Below are positions 40,161 to 51,593 of a DNA stretch of 64,000 nt, in pieces (position 1 is the stretch's first letter; each line of letters begins with the position of its first letter). This stretch comes from Verrucomicrobiota bacterium (GTDB taxonomy: Bacteria; Verrucomicrobiota; Verrucomicrobiia; Opitutales; Opitutaceae), in NCBI GenBank assembly GCA_023443455.1, contig JAEZUE010000037.1:1-64000 (forward strand), written 5' to 3'. A model generated the notes under the pieces. That model did not search any database, had not been told where the DNA came from, and saw only the letters and a program-made list of their open reading frames with translations. A program made the position numbers and the translations under genes.

Positions 40161-43100
40161 ATGCCGTCCGCCCTCGCCCTCTCCCTGCTTCGCCGCCTCC
40201 GGCTTCCCGCCCTTGCCGCGACTCTGCTCGCGCCACTGGCGGCGGCGACGCTGCAGACCGTCATCGCGCCCGGCGCCCCCAACTACACCCTACGCACCTG
40301 GCAGGCCGAGGATGGCCTGCCGCAGAACTCCGTCACGGCGATCGCGCAGACCACCGACGGCTTTCTCTGGCTCGGTTCCTACGGCGGGATCGCCCGTTTC
40401 GACGGTGTACGCTTCGAGACCTTCAACTGCGCCAACACCCCGGAGTTGCCCGACGCCCGGATCGTGTCGCTCCTGGCCACTCCCGACGGCGTCCTCTGGA
40501 TCGGACACGAATCCGGTGCGCTCTCCCGCTTCGCCCACGGGGTATTTTCGACCGGCAGCAGTTCCTCGGCGCACCGCAACACCGCCGTGGTCGGCCTCGC
40601 GGCCGATGAGCGCGGCGAGATCTGGATGCTGCGCAGCAACGGCGTGCTCGAGGCCCGCAGCTCCGGCCGCACGCTTCGCCTCCCCAATTCCTCGGCGGCG
40701 CCGAACCCGCTCAACCTCTTCTCCACGCCGGACGGGCAGATCCATGTCGAGTTCGACGGCCGCATCGCCCGCCTCGTGCAGGATTCGCTCGAAGTGCTCG
40801 ACTTCGGCATCGCGCGCCGCGGCGACTACGTGCTGCGCTCCGGCCCCGCCCGCCAACAGGGATTCTGGGTAGTCCGTGATTGGCGGATACAAAAATGGTC
40901 CGGGGGCACCCTCCTGCGCTCCCTCGCCACCTGCCCCTGGCCGGCAGAAGCCCACCTGAGCTGCCTCCGCGAACTCGCCGACGGCAGCGTGGCCGTCGGC
41001 ACGATGGAGCACGGCCTGTACCTCGTCCGGGCCGACGGCACCAGCCGGCACTTCGACCGCACCGTGGGCCTGCCGCAGGACTGGATCCGCGCCATCGCCG
41101 AGGACCGCGAAGGCAACCTCTGGCTCGGCACGGGGACGGGCGGAGTCTCCCAGCTCGCCTCGTCCCGTTTCCGCTCGATCGGCGGGCCTCCCGCCTGGCA
41201 AACCCGCTCGACGCTGCCCGTCCACATCGCGGCGGGCAACGTCCTCTGGGTCTCGGTCGAGGGCGCGGGCGTTTTCCGGCTGGCCGACGACGAGCTGACG
41301 ACCTACCCCGCGGAGGAGTTTCCGGATCTTCGATACGTCTGGTCGATCGCCCAGAAACCCGACGGCGCCGTGTGGATGGGCACCTGGAGCAGCGGCCTGC
41401 TGCGGCAGACCGATCTCGGCTTCGAGCCCGTGGCCGCCTTCGATCCCGTCGACGGCCCGGTGCTCGCCCTGCAATACCTGCCCGAAGACCGCGCCCTGTG
41501 GATCGGCTGCGGCGCCGGACTGATGCGTTGGCCCGACGGACCCGCCACCCGGCCCGAGCGTATCGGCGGAGGAGGCACAGTGTGCACCTTCGTGCGCGAC
41601 CGCGACGGCACCCTCTGGTACGGGCTGCTCAACGGCGGACTCGGCGCCTACGCCTCCGGCGTCCACCGCCGCTACGGCCGCGCCGAGGGATTTCCCTCCA
41701 ACTCCGCCCAGAGCCTCTGCGCCGACCCCGACGGCACCCTTTGGGTGGGCACGACCGACTCCGGTCTGGTGCGCTGTCGCGACGGTCGCTTCGCCGCGAT
41801 CGGCACCGCGCAGGGCCTGCCCAGCGACACCGTGTGCCACATCGTCGACGACCGGGCCGGCCATCTCTGGCTCAGCACCCAGCATGGCATCGTGCGCCTC
41901 GCCAAGGCGGAGCTGCACCGCTGCGCCGACGGTCTTCAGCCCTCGGTCGACGCGCTTTCCTTCGACCGCTTCGACGGCCTGCCCGCCAACGAGTTCTCGG
42001 GCGAACTGCACGCCGCTGGTTGCCGGAGCGAAGACGGGCGTCTTCTGTTTTCGAGCACAAAGGGGGTCGTCGCGTTCGACCCCGCCGCGCTCCCGATCGA
42101 CGAGCAGCCGCCGTCGGTGATCGTCGAACACCTCCAGGTCGACGACCGCCGGCTCGCGCTGGCGGTCGCGCCGCCGGCCGATCTGGTGCTCGAGCCCACC
42201 CACCGGCGCCTCACCTTCGACTACACCGCCCCCTGCCTGACCGCGCCCGAAAAGGTTCGTTTCCGCCACCGCCTCGAAGGCGTCGACGACCACTGGATCG
42301 AGGCGGGCACCAAACGCTCCGTCAACTACAGTCGCCTCTCCGCCGGCACCTACGAGTTCAGCGTGCTCGCCTGCAACGGCGATGGCCGCTGGGCGCCCGT
42401 CGCCGCGTCGTTCCGCTTCGCCGTCCGGCCTTTCTTCTGGCAGAGCTGGTGGTTCCTCGCCTTGTCCGCGGGCCTCGTGCTCGGGGCGGCCGTGCATCTC
42501 GCGCGCCGCCTCGCCGTGCGCCGCTTGCATCGCCGCTACGAGGCGCTCGAACACCGCCATGCCGTCGAACGCGAACGCACCCGGATCGCCCAGGATATCC
42601 ACGACGAAATCGGATCGAGCCTCACCCGGATCATGATGCTCAGCCAGTGTGGCGCACCCGAAAGCGGCGCGCCCGAAGCCCCTCCCTCGCCGCTGCGGCG
42701 CATCTACAACACCGCCCTCGGCGTCACCGCCGCACTCGACGAAATCGTCTGGGCCGTCAACCCGCGTCACGACAGTCTCGAGAGCCTCGTCAGCTACATG
42801 ATCGGCGAGTTTGCCCAATCGCTCCTCGCCGAAGCCGGACTGCGCTGTCGTCTCGACCTTCCGCTCGATCTGCCGGATTGGCCGCTCTCCGCGGAGGTTC
42901 GCCACAATCTCTTTCTCGCCTTCAAGGAAGCGCTCAACAACGCGATCCGCCACGCCGGCGCCTCCGAGGTGCGCATCGCGCTCGAACTCCAGGCCGACCG
43001 CTTCTCGCTCGTCATCTCCGACGACGGCTCCGGCTTCGACACCCTCGCGCCCACCGCCACACGCTCCGCCGACGGCCTCGCCAACATGCGCCGCCGGCTC

Positions 43101-43205
43101 GTGCACATCGGCGGCCGTTGCGAGATCGTCTCCCGGGTCGGCCACGGCACCCGCATCGCCTTCACGGTCGACCGCAGGCCATCCCCCTCCACCCGAACCC
43201 CGTAA
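40161..43205 (+). CDS. Two-component sensor kinase with periplasmic beta-propeller
   Basis: A 1,014-residue kinase of the regulator-propeller class. A signal peptide (residues 1-29) leads into about 12-14 Reg_prop blades (for example TTDGFLWLGSYGGIARFDGV, EDREGNLWLGTGTGGVSQL). A Y_Y_Y domain is near 670-745, a membrane helix at about 758-778, a HisKA_3 domain with RTRIAQDIHDEIGSSLTRI and an HATPase domain (NNAIRHAG, SDDGSGF, DGLANMRRRL). Such proteins sense glycan fragments in Bacteroidetes, but there the output domain differs. Here the partner is the LuxR-type regulator 10 bases downstream. Confidence 0.94.
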   Translation: MPSALALSLLRRLRLPALAATLLAPLAAATLQTVIAPGAPNYTLRTWQAEDGLPQNSVTAIAQTTDGFLWLGSYGGIARFDGVRFETFNCANTPELPDARIVSLLATPDGVLWIGHESGALSRFAHGVFSTGSSSSAHRNTAVVGLAADERGEIWMLRSNGVLEARSSGRTLRLPNSSAAPNPLNLFSTPDGQIHVEFDGRIARLVQDSLEVLDFGIARRGDYVLRSGPARQQGFWVVRDWRIQKWSGGTLLRSLATCPWPAEAHLSCLRELADGSVAVGTMEHGLYLVRADGTSRHFDRTVGLPQDWIRAIAEDREGNLWLGTGTGGVSQLASSRFRSIGGPPAWQTRSTLPVHIAAGNVLWVSVEGAGVFRLADDELTTYPAEEFPDLRYVWSIAQKPDGAVWMGTWSSGLLRQTDLGFEPVAAFDPVDGPVLALQYLPEDRALWIGCGAGLMRWPDGPATRPERIGGGGTVCTFVRDRDGTLWYGLLNGGLGAYASGVHRRYGRAEGFPSNSAQSLCADPDGTLWVGTTDSGLVRCRDGRFAAIGTAQGLPSDTVCHIVDDRAGHLWLSTQHGIVRLAKAELHRCADGLQPSVDALSFDRFDGLPANEFSGELHAAGCRSEDGRLLFSSTKGVVAFDPAALPIDEQPPSVIVEHLQVDDRRLALAVAPPADLVLEPTHRRLTFDYTAPCLTAPEKVRFRHRLEGVDDHWIEAGTKRSVNYSRLSAGTYEFSVLACNGDGRWAPVAASFRFAVRPFFWQSWWFLALSAGLVLGAAVHLARRLAVRRLHRRYEALEHRHAVERERTRIAQDIHDEIGSSLTRIMMLSQCGAPESGAPEAPPSPLRRIYNTALGVTAALDEIVWAVNPRHDSLESLVSYMIGEFAQSLLAEAGLRCRLDLPLDLPDWPLSAEVRHNLFLAFKEALNNAIRHAGASEVRIALELQADRFSLVISDDGSGFDTLAPTATRSADGLANMRRRLVHIGGRCEIVSRVGHGTRIAFTVDRRPSPSTRTP

Positions 43206-43215
43206 CCCCCTGCCA

Positions 43216-43914
43216 ATGCCCACCGAAGCCGACCATCCAACCGCCCGAACTGCCCGGAGCCGCGCGATCCGCGTCGCGGTCGTGGAGGACGATTCCGACG
43301 TGCGCGCGCTCCTCTGCCAATGGGTCCGGGAGGAACGCGGCTTCGAATGCGTCTTCGACTGCGGCGAGGCCGAGACCGCGCTGCACGACCTCGCCGCCAG
43401 CCGGCCCGATGTCGTGCTGCACGACATCAACCTGCCCGGCATGAGCGGCATCGAGTGCGTCGCCCGCCTCAAGCCGCAGATGCCAGACGCGCAGTTCGTG
43501 ATGCTCACTGTGTACGAGGATGTTGAGCACATCTTCGCCGCGCTTGCGGCCGGCGCCACCGGCTACCTGCTCAAACGCACCCCGCGGGCCGCGATCATGG
43601 ACGGCCTGCGCGAAGTCCATGCCGGCGGCTCGCCGATGAGCAGCAACATCGCCCGCAAGGTCGTGCAGTCGCTCCAGGCGCCCCGGCCCCGCGCCAAGGC
43701 CACCGAGATGCTCTCCGCCCGCGAAAACGAAGTGCTCGAACTGCTCGCCCGCGGCCATCTCTACAAGGAGATCGCCGACGTCATCGGCATCAGCGTGCCG
43801 ACGGTGAACACCTACATCCGCCGCATCTACGAGAAGCTGCATGTCCGGTCCCGCGCCCAGGCCGTCGCCGTCTATGCCAATCTCCCCGGGGCCCCATCGC
43901 GGCCGCCGAACTGA
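43216..43914 (+). CDS. NarL/FixJ-type response regulator, partner of the propeller kinase
   Basis: A 232-residue regulator. The receiver domain starts at about residue 18 (IRVAVVEDDSDVR) with phospho-acceptor D70 in VVLHDINLPGMSG, switch residue T in MLTVYED and lysine in YLLKRTP. The LuxR-type helix-turn-helix is LSARENEVLELLARGHLYKE then IADVIGISVPTVNTYIRRIY. It begins 10 bases after the kinase stop, so the two are a cognate pair. The downstream sulfatase-like gene is 185 bp away and may be a target. Confidence 0.94.
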   Translation: MPTEADHPTARTARSRAIRVAVVEDDSDVRALLCQWVREERGFECVFDCGEAETALHDLAASRPDVVLHDINLPGMSGIECVARLKPQMPDAQFVMLTVYEDVEHIFAALAAGATGYLLKRTPRAAIMDGLREVHAGGSPMSSNIARKVVQSLQAPRPRAKATEMLSARENEVLELLARGHLYKEIADVIGISVPTVNTYIRRIYEKLHVRSRAQAVAVYANLPGAPSRPPN

Positions 43915-44099
43915 TCCGGAGGGCGCAGCAGGTCGCGGCGGCCGCCTCCGTCGTCGCCGCCCTCGCAGCGAGATACGCGCGGAAAGCGCCGCCGCCCCCG
44001 GTTCCCCCCGCCCACGCTACCGGGAGCCCGCCCCCCCCGAACGAATCCACGCCCTCCGGATTGCCTCCGGCCAGGCGGATGATCTGATCGGCCTCCGCC

Positions 44100-45308
44100 A
44101 TGGCCGCACGCCCCGACATCGTTTGGATCCTCACCACCCAATGGCGGGGCCAGGCCTGCGGTTTCGCCGGCGACCCGAATGCCCGCACACCGTGCCTCGA
44201 CCGCCTGGCCGCCGAAGCGGTCGTCTTCGAGCAGGCATTCAGCAACCATCCCTTCGGGCCCTTTGCCCGCGCCCTGCTGCTAACCGGGGAGCTGTCTCCA
44301 CAAAACGGCGTCGCCGACTACTGGGATCCGCTGCCGCGCGGGACGCCGACGATCGCACACCGCCTCGCCGCCGCCGGCTACGCGACGGCCTTCTTCGGCA
44401 AGTGGCACCTCGCCCGGCGCGACCGAGGCGCGCCGGTGGTCGGCGACGCGCATGCCCGCCAACTCGTCGCGCCCGAGGACCGCGGGGGATTCGACTTCTG
44501 GGAGGGGTTCGAGAGCGGGTTTCTTCTCAACGATTTCTGGCTGCATGGATCGCGGCTCCCCGCGCCGCAACAATTCCTCGGATACCAGTCCGACGTGCTC
44601 TGCGACCGCGCGGCCCGCTGGCTGCAGAACCTCGGCCCCGGGCCGCGCCCGCCGCAGTTCACCGTCGTGAGCCTCGAGGCGCCCCATCCGCCCTACGGCG
44701 CCCCCGTGCCCGACGGGATCCGGCCCCCGCCTCCCGCCACCCTGCACCTCGCGCCCAACGTACCCCGCGGCGGGGAAACCGAAGCGACGGTCCGCCGCGA
44801 ACTCGCCGGCTACCACGCGCACATCGAGGCCACCGACCGCGCCATCGGGCGCCTGTTGCAAACGATTCCAGCCAGCACGACCGCCGTGTTCATCACCTCG
44901 GTGCACGGCGACATGCACGGCGCCCACGGTCGCTACCGCAAAGGGTGGCCGTACGAGGAGTCGATCCGCATCCCGCTCCTGGCCTCGTGGCCCGGCGGGG
45001 CGGCCCGCCGTATCCGTACCCCGGTTTCCCTGGCCGACCTCCCCGCGACCGCGCTCGCGCTCGCCGGGACCGCAGTCCCGACGGAATGGATCGGGGCCGA
45101 TCTGCGCACCATCCCCGACGAGGCCGAACGAGAGATCCCGCTCTCGATGCCGTCGGCCCCGCCCTTCGCGAAACAATGCCCGCACGCCTGGCAAGGGCTC
45201 CGCAGCCGCGACGCGCTGCGGGTGTCGGACGCCGCCGGCGCCCCTTGGCTCGGGTTCGACCTGCGCGCCGACCCGTGGCAACTGACGAACCTGGTTCCGG
45301 GCCGCTGA
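44100..45308 (+). CDS. Sulfatase-fold protein lacking the catalytic residues
   Basis: A 402-residue alkaline-phosphatase-superfamily protein with the sulfatase layout but altered active site. The C/S-x-P-S-R motif, whose first residue becomes formylglycine, is here GPFAR (Gly53-Arg57) in PFGPFARALLLTG. The first metal-ligand pair DD is TT (ILTTQW), and the later DHG is VHG (ITSVHGDMHG, Val268). GKWH, the PHPPY histidine and KGWPYEESIRIP are kept. The frame is intact, so it is probably a non-enzymatic binding protein or has a new chemistry. No clear signal peptide. It follows the propeller kinase/regulator pair. Confidence 0.82.
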   Translation: MAARPDIVWILTTQWRGQACGFAGDPNARTPCLDRLAAEAVVFEQAFSNHPFGPFARALLLTGELSPQNGVADYWDPLPRGTPTIAHRLAAAGYATAFFGKWHLARRDRGAPVVGDAHARQLVAPEDRGGFDFWEGFESGFLLNDFWLHGSRLPAPQQFLGYQSDVLCDRAARWLQNLGPGPRPPQFTVVSLEAPHPPYGAPVPDGIRPPPPATLHLAPNVPRGGETEATVRRELAGYHAHIEATDRAIGRLLQTIPASTTAVFITSVHGDMHGAHGRYRKGWPYEESIRIPLLASWPGGAARRIRTPVSLADLPATALALAGTAVPTEWIGADLRTIPDEAEREIPLSMPSAPPFAKQCPHAWQGLRSRDALRVSDAAGAPWLGFDLRADPWQLTNLVPGR

Positions 45309-45311
45309 GCC

Positions 45312-45451
45312 AAGCATTCGGTCGAGTGACGAGAGACGAGCGTCGAGGGCCGATCACAGAGCAGATCGAGCGAAGCGCCTCATGCTGGAAGCTCGCCACC
45401 GATGGTTTGGCGCTCGTCTCTCGACGCTCGCCTCTCGACCGCATCATCACG
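45312..45451 (-). repeat. Dispersed repeat of about 140 bp, copy B
   Basis: Reverse-strand copy of the element at 20177-20309, starting 3 bases after the sulfatase-like stop. Relative to copy A it is 7 bases longer near one end. The ends are imperfect inverted repeats built from GTCGAG/GACGAG units. Confidence 0.82.
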
Positions 45452-45635
45452 GCGGAGCACAGACGTGGCCATGCCGCCGACAACGGGGGGCGAACAGCAT
45501 CGCCCACCCCGAGGGGACTGCCATGGGCCGGCGGGCGGGCACGTATCCCTTGGGCGCGCCAACACGCCGACCCACATCACGAACGGGCCGCCACGTCGTC
45601 GGCGCCCGCATCATCTCCAGAAACTAGATGCGGCA
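45452..45635. other. Remainder of a 327-bp gene-free interval
   Basis: Together with repeat copy B this makes a 327-bp interval without a gene. I see no promoter, terminator or coding signal in this part. Confidence 0.5.
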
Positions 45636-46226
45636 TCACTGCGCCGGCATCTCGAGCGAGAACATCCGGGCCACGAGCAGTTCGTTGAAGTCCGACTGCC
45701 AGTTGCCGCGAACCTGCCACTTCTTGATCTTCGCGATATCGAGGCCGGGCACTTTGCCGGGCTTGTCCTCCTTGTCGCACTTGGCGAGGTTGATCCGAAA
45801 GATCAGGCCGGTGCCGACCGGCTTGCCACCGAGCGCCAGATTCCAAGACGCCTCCGTGCCATCGGCATCGGTCAGCGCGAGGGAGAACCCCGCGCTCCGG
45901 TTCTGGTTGCCGAGCACCACCTCCAGCGCGAGCTCCTGGCCGGGCTTGAACTTCATCGACTTGTCGCCGCCGAAGCCGCCCTTCCCGCCCGGCGCCTGGA
46001 CGAGCAGGCCACGGCCTTCGAGGTAGATCACCTTCTTGTCCCAGTCGCCGAACGCATACCCGTACTTTTTGATCGGGCGCATCTCCGCACCGTCGCGTTC
46101 GACCGACTGTTGGCGGAAATCGACGATGTCCTTGATTTTCGGTTTCGCCTCCGCATGCAGCGACGACACCGCGCACACTGTCGAGACAAGAGCCAGGAGG
46201 GAGCAGAACAGTTTGTTGGTCTTCAT
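45636..46226 (-). CDS. Secreted beta-sandwich-like protein, unknown
   Basis: A 196-residue protein with a clear signal peptide (LFCSLLALVSTVCAVSSLHA). I do not recognise the mature part. It is strand-rich and includes VIYLEGRGLLVQAPGGKGGF, LALEVVLGNQNRSAGFSLAL and a C-terminal DFNELLVARMFSLEMPAQ. This pattern resembles a carbohydrate-binding or concanavalin-like sandwich, but that is a guess. Codon use is like its neighbours. It stands alone between the sulfatase-like gene and the helicase. Confidence 0.65.
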   Translation of the reverse strand: MKTNKLFCSLLALVSTVCAVSSLHAEAKPKIKDIVDFRQQSVERDGAEMRPIKKYGYAFGDWDKKVIYLEGRGLLVQAPGGKGGFGGDKSMKFKPGQELALEVVLGNQNRSAGFSLALTDADGTEASWNLALGGKPVGTGLIFRINLAKCDKEDKPGKVPGLDIAKIKKWQVRGNWQSDFNELLVARMFSLEMPAQ

Positions 46227-46436
46227 TGGGGTTTGGGGTGCCGCGACCGAAACAAAGGCGGCCTCCGCTGTCAGCAGCCGAAGCACTCGAAAATTAGACC
46301 CCGCGACGATGCGGGCGGAAGCACGGCGGCGCGGGCGGAGAACGGAGGATCGCCCGGGGCGGCGGCAGACCGGACCCCGCTCGCACAGATTCCCCTTTTC
46401 CTCCGCCTCCCTATCCGCGAGGGTGGGCCCTTCGCC

Positions 46437-48551
<2,115 letters not shown>

Positions 48552-48790
48552 CGGGTCCGGTCGTGCCGCTTCGCTCCCGACCGGCCACGGCTGAGCGACG
48601 AAGCAACACCAGGCCGCGGTCGAACACGGAACCAGATCCGGAACCGGTCATTGCCCGAGGCTCGCCCGTGATCCTTGGCCCCGGAACGCCTTGCCGAGGG
48701 CGCCACCATGAAGTTCGCAGAGGAGGTCCACGTCTTTCGGCTTGGCGAACCGACCACAGCTCTGTCCCACTGGACGCTTTTTCGCGCATC

Positions 48791-49432
48791 ATGCTGCTGT
48801 TTCTCGACCTGCTCGGCACCCTCGCCTTCGCCTTCACCGGGGCCTTTCGCGCCGTCAAACACGAGCTCGACTGGCTCGGCGTGATCGTGCTCGCCACCAT
48901 GACCGGCGTGGGCGGCGGCATGGTCCGCGACCTGCTGCTCGGCGAGACTCCGCCGCTGGCGCTCCGCCAGCCCCTGCACATCGGGATCTGTGTCGTCGGC
49001 GCGATCCTCACCATCGTCGCCAAGCGACGCATCGCCCCGCATTGGGATTGGGTGCTGATGGCCGACGGGCTCGGGCTCGGCTTCTTCGCCGCCATCGGCG
49101 CCGCCCACGCCCAACAGGCGGGCGCCAACCCCATGACGATCATTTTGCTCGCCGGACTCACGGCGGTCGGCGGCGGCGTGATCCGCGATGTGCTCGTGAG
49201 CGAGATACCGCTGGTCCTCAAGAGCGACTTCTACGCCACCGCAGCCCTGATCGGCGGCGGCGCCTTCTGGCTGTTGTCCTACACCGAGCTGGCGCTCACT
49301 CCGCGCCTGCTCGTCACCACCGGCCTTACCTTTGGCCTGAGGCTCGTGGCCATGCGCCGCGGGTTGGAGCTCCCGAAAATGCGCCGGCTTCCCGCATCGC
49401 CATCGACGATCGCCAAGCGGCGCCAGCGATAA
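48791..49432 (+). CDS. UPF0126 / TRIC-type cation channel protein
   Basis: A 213-residue membrane protein with seven helices in two related halves, each holding the glycine-rich signature: TMTGVGGGMVRDLLLGETPP and LTAVGGGVIRDVLVSEIP. Bacterial members of this family form trimeric cation channels; one group has been linked to glycine uptake (the YadS type). The frame is open far upstream through the helicase gene, but the ATG at 48791 opens directly on the first helix. Its tail is basic (IAKRRQR). Confidence 0.88.
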   Translation: MLLFLDLLGTLAFAFTGAFRAVKHELDWLGVIVLATMTGVGGGMVRDLLLGETPPLALRQPLHIGICVVGAILTIVAKRRIAPHWDWVLMADGLGLGFFAAIGAAHAQQAGANPMTIILLAGLTAVGGGVIRDVLVSEIPLVLKSDFYATAALIGGGAFWLLSYTELALTPRLLVTTGLTFGLRLVAMRRGLELPKMRRLPASPSTIAKRRQR

Positions 49433-49440
49433 CGATCCGG

Positions 49441-49617
49441 CTACAGCGAGCCCGGCGCGGGCTTCGCCCCAATCCAGCTGCGCGCCACCGCTTCGTCGTC
49501 GAAAACACGCATCTCGAGGTTCTTCGTGCGGTTGAGCGCCTGGAAGACCTTCGCCAGCGCCAGCCCTGCGGGCGTGGTGGCGATCAGCCCCGCCCGGATC
49601 GGTTTGGTCGACCGCAT
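49441..49617 (-). pseudogene. 58-residue fragment resembling the end of a STAS/SpoIIAA-like protein
   Basis: A short frame (ATG at 49617, TAG at 49441-49443) encoding TTPAGLALAKVFQALNRTKN and then MRVFDDEAVARSWIGA. The closing pattern, a helix then RVFDDEAxARxWL, is what I expect from the C-terminal half of SpoIIAA-like/STAS proteins of about 130 residues; the first half is missing. It is likely a remnant left by a deletion. It may still be translated, as it has an ATG and is preceded on the same strand by a complete gene. Confidence 0.45.
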
Positions 49618-49654
49618 GCTGACGGCTAAAGCCGGGCTCCGAAAGCGGCGGCGC

Positions 49655-50206
49655 TCAGTCGCCCATTTTGGAGAGGCTCAGCCCGACCACGAGAGAGCCG
49701 ATCGGCACGCCCGCATCAAGCACCGGTACCGCGACCTGAATCTGGTGGAGACCGGTCGACTCGTCCGTCTCCACCATTCCCTGCCACAGGTCGCCCCGCA
49801 TCGGTCGGTCGTGCTTGGCGTTGCCGCGGTGGCTCCAGTGGCTCGGTTTGGCCAAGAACGCCACCTTGCCGCCGTCGCCTCCGGAAACGAACGCCTCGGT
49901 CACGAAGGCGGACTTCGCGCCCATCAAGGCGAGGCTCGCCGGGTTTCGCGACAGCCCACGCACGAACGGATCGAGCAGCGTGCGCCGTTTCCACGTTTCC
50001 TGCGTCATCGCGCGCGCCTCGCCCGGGGGCGCGGTGTTGTAGCCCCGCACCGCCTCGACGATGACCGGATCGGCCGCGAGCGCCTGCGCCGCCGCGATCT
50101 CCGCATCCACTTTCTCCTGCACCGCCGGAGCGAGCTGGGCGCGGGCGACGACGACCAGGCCCACGACGGCCAGACCGGATAGAATCGACTGCAGGAGTGT
50201 CTTCAT
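49655..50206 (-). CDS. Secreted Cache-like sensor-domain protein
   Basis: A 183-residue protein with a leader (SILSGLAVVGLVVVARAQ) and a single sensor-type domain. The ending GLHQIQVAVPVLDAGVPIGS followed by LVVGLSLSKM is typical of PDC/Cache ligand-binding domains. No kinase, cyclase or receptor module follows, so it is a free periplasmic domain, perhaps working with a separate signalling partner. The ligand is unknown. Start chosen at the leader; the extension to 50278 has no coding sense. Confidence 0.65.
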   Translation of the reverse strand: MKTLLQSILSGLAVVGLVVVARAQLAPAVQEKVDAEIAAAQALAADPVIVEAVRGYNTAPPGEARAMTQETWKRRTLLDPFVRGLSRNPASLALMGAKSAFVTEAFVSGGDGGKVAFLAKPSHWSHRGNAKHDRPMRGDLWQGMVETDESTGLHQIQVAVPVLDAGVPIGSLVVGLSLSKMGD

Positions 50207-50419
50207 GATGGGCCCTCCCCTGGAGCGGGAGTGTTGTTCGTTTGGGGAGCCAGACCGGCGCCGGCCGGACGAAGGCACCGGAACATACGGACAATCGGCG
50301 ATTGTTCGACTTCCCGTTCGCGCCCCTCCTCCTCCGCCCTCCGCGCGGTGACGCCTCCCCGCCCCCCCACCGCGGACGAAGGAGCCGCGCCGGCCGCGCG
50401 GCGAACAAGTCGTTGCGCC

Positions 50420-51409
50420 TCAGCAGACCAGCGCGCCGAAGTCCGAGAACTCGCCGCGGAAGCCGCCCTTCACGCCCTTCACGATCACCGCAACGGCGTC
50501 ATGAGAATGTAATGACTCGAGATGGGCGCAGGCGACCTGGAAGTCCGCGATGCGCTTGTCGGCGTCGAGGTGCCGGTGCAGCAGCCGGGCGGCGTCCTCC
50601 ACGAACTTGCTGAACGCGCCGTTGAGCTCGGCGAAGGCCTGCTCGTCCTCGCGTTTCACCATGACCTGGGTCTCGGTGTTCAACGCCGCCGCGCACAGCT
50701 TCTGCAGGTCCTCGACCGCGAGCTTGCGGCCCTCGGCGAGCTCGACGGTCACGCGCGCCTTGCTGCGCTGGGAATGCGGGATGCTGTAGATGCCCCGGCC
50801 GTGGCGGGCGTGCTCGCTGAGCTCGTCCGAACACGGGCACGCCGAGGAATAGACGAAGTCGAAATGGATCAGGCGCCGCGCCCGGCCCGTGGCGTCCATG
50901 ATGCCCTCGTAGGCACATTCGTAATACTGCCAGCCCGCCAGGCCGCTGCGCAGCGCCGGCTGCCGGATCGGGTAGGCGAAACGCACCCGCAACCGCGCCT
51001 CGCGGCTGCCGAGCTCCTTGCGATACGCCGCCAGGATCCGCGGGAGCAGGTCGGGCGTGAAAGTCTTCTCCTCGAACGTGTAGAAGGTGCGCACGATCCG
51101 GCTCATGTTGATGCCCTTGGCCCCGGCACCCAGCGATACCGTGCCGGTCACGCTCGCCTCGAGTTCACGGGCCGCTCCGCCCTTGACCGCGAAGCGCAGC
51201 GGCAGGCGGAAGTTCGAGACTCCGACCTGCTGGATCGGCACGTCGGCTCCCTGGATCTGCCCGGCCGGGCCCATCATGTCCGGCAGCGACTCGCGGTACT
51301 CCGGGGTCACGCGGAACTGCGGGTCGTACTCCCGGCGGGCGGGCACGCGGCAATGGGTTTCGCCGCAACGCGGACACGTGGGCGCGGATTTCTTGGTGGA
51401 CTTCTTCAT
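50420..51409 (-). CDS. folE2: GTP cyclohydrolase FolE2 (type IB)
   Basis: A 329-residue enzyme that opens GTP to dihydroneopterin triphosphate for folate or queuosine synthesis. Family marks are VGVSNFRLPL, AGAKGINMSRIVRTFY, the catalytic cysteine in SSACPCSDELSEHA and IPHSQRSKARVTVEL. Unlike most members it has a lysine-rich N-terminus with a short Cys/His cluster (CPRCGETHC). The ATG at 51409 includes this part; a start nearer the FolE2 core is possible but there is no better codon. FolE2 typically stands in for FolE when zinc is short; no Zur box was found. Confidence 0.93.
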   Translation of the reverse strand: MKKSTKKSAPTCPRCGETHCRVPARREYDPQFRVTPEYRESLPDMMGPAGQIQGADVPIQQVGVSNFRLPLRFAVKGGAARELEASVTGTVSLGAGAKGINMSRIVRTFYTFEEKTFTPDLLPRILAAYRKELGSREARLRVRFAYPIRQPALRSGLAGWQYYECAYEGIMDATGRARRLIHFDFVYSSACPCSDELSEHARHGRGIYSIPHSQRSKARVTVELAEGRKLAVEDLQKLCAAALNTETQVMVKREDEQAFAELNGAFSKFVEDAARLLHRHLDADKRIADFQVACAHLESLHSHDAVAVIVKGVKGGFRGEFSDFGALVC

Positions 51410-51593
51410 GTTCGTTTTTCGCTGCGCGATGGCCGGACGGGTGACGATAACCGCCTTCGCCGGGAAGCGGCGGACCATCGCGAAGGCTGAGCAGTTGCAC
51501 ACAAAGGGCCGACCGTCAACGCCCCGCAACTGCACCGTGCGGCCGGCCGGAGAAATCCGTTGCGTGGCCGGCGGGCGGGCGTTTTCTCCGCGC

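Noticed and set aside
40290..43559. A 1,089-codon open frame on the minus strand opposite the propeller kinase
   Set aside because: Same cause: low-complexity translation with no motif, fully overlapping a recognised kinase and regulator.
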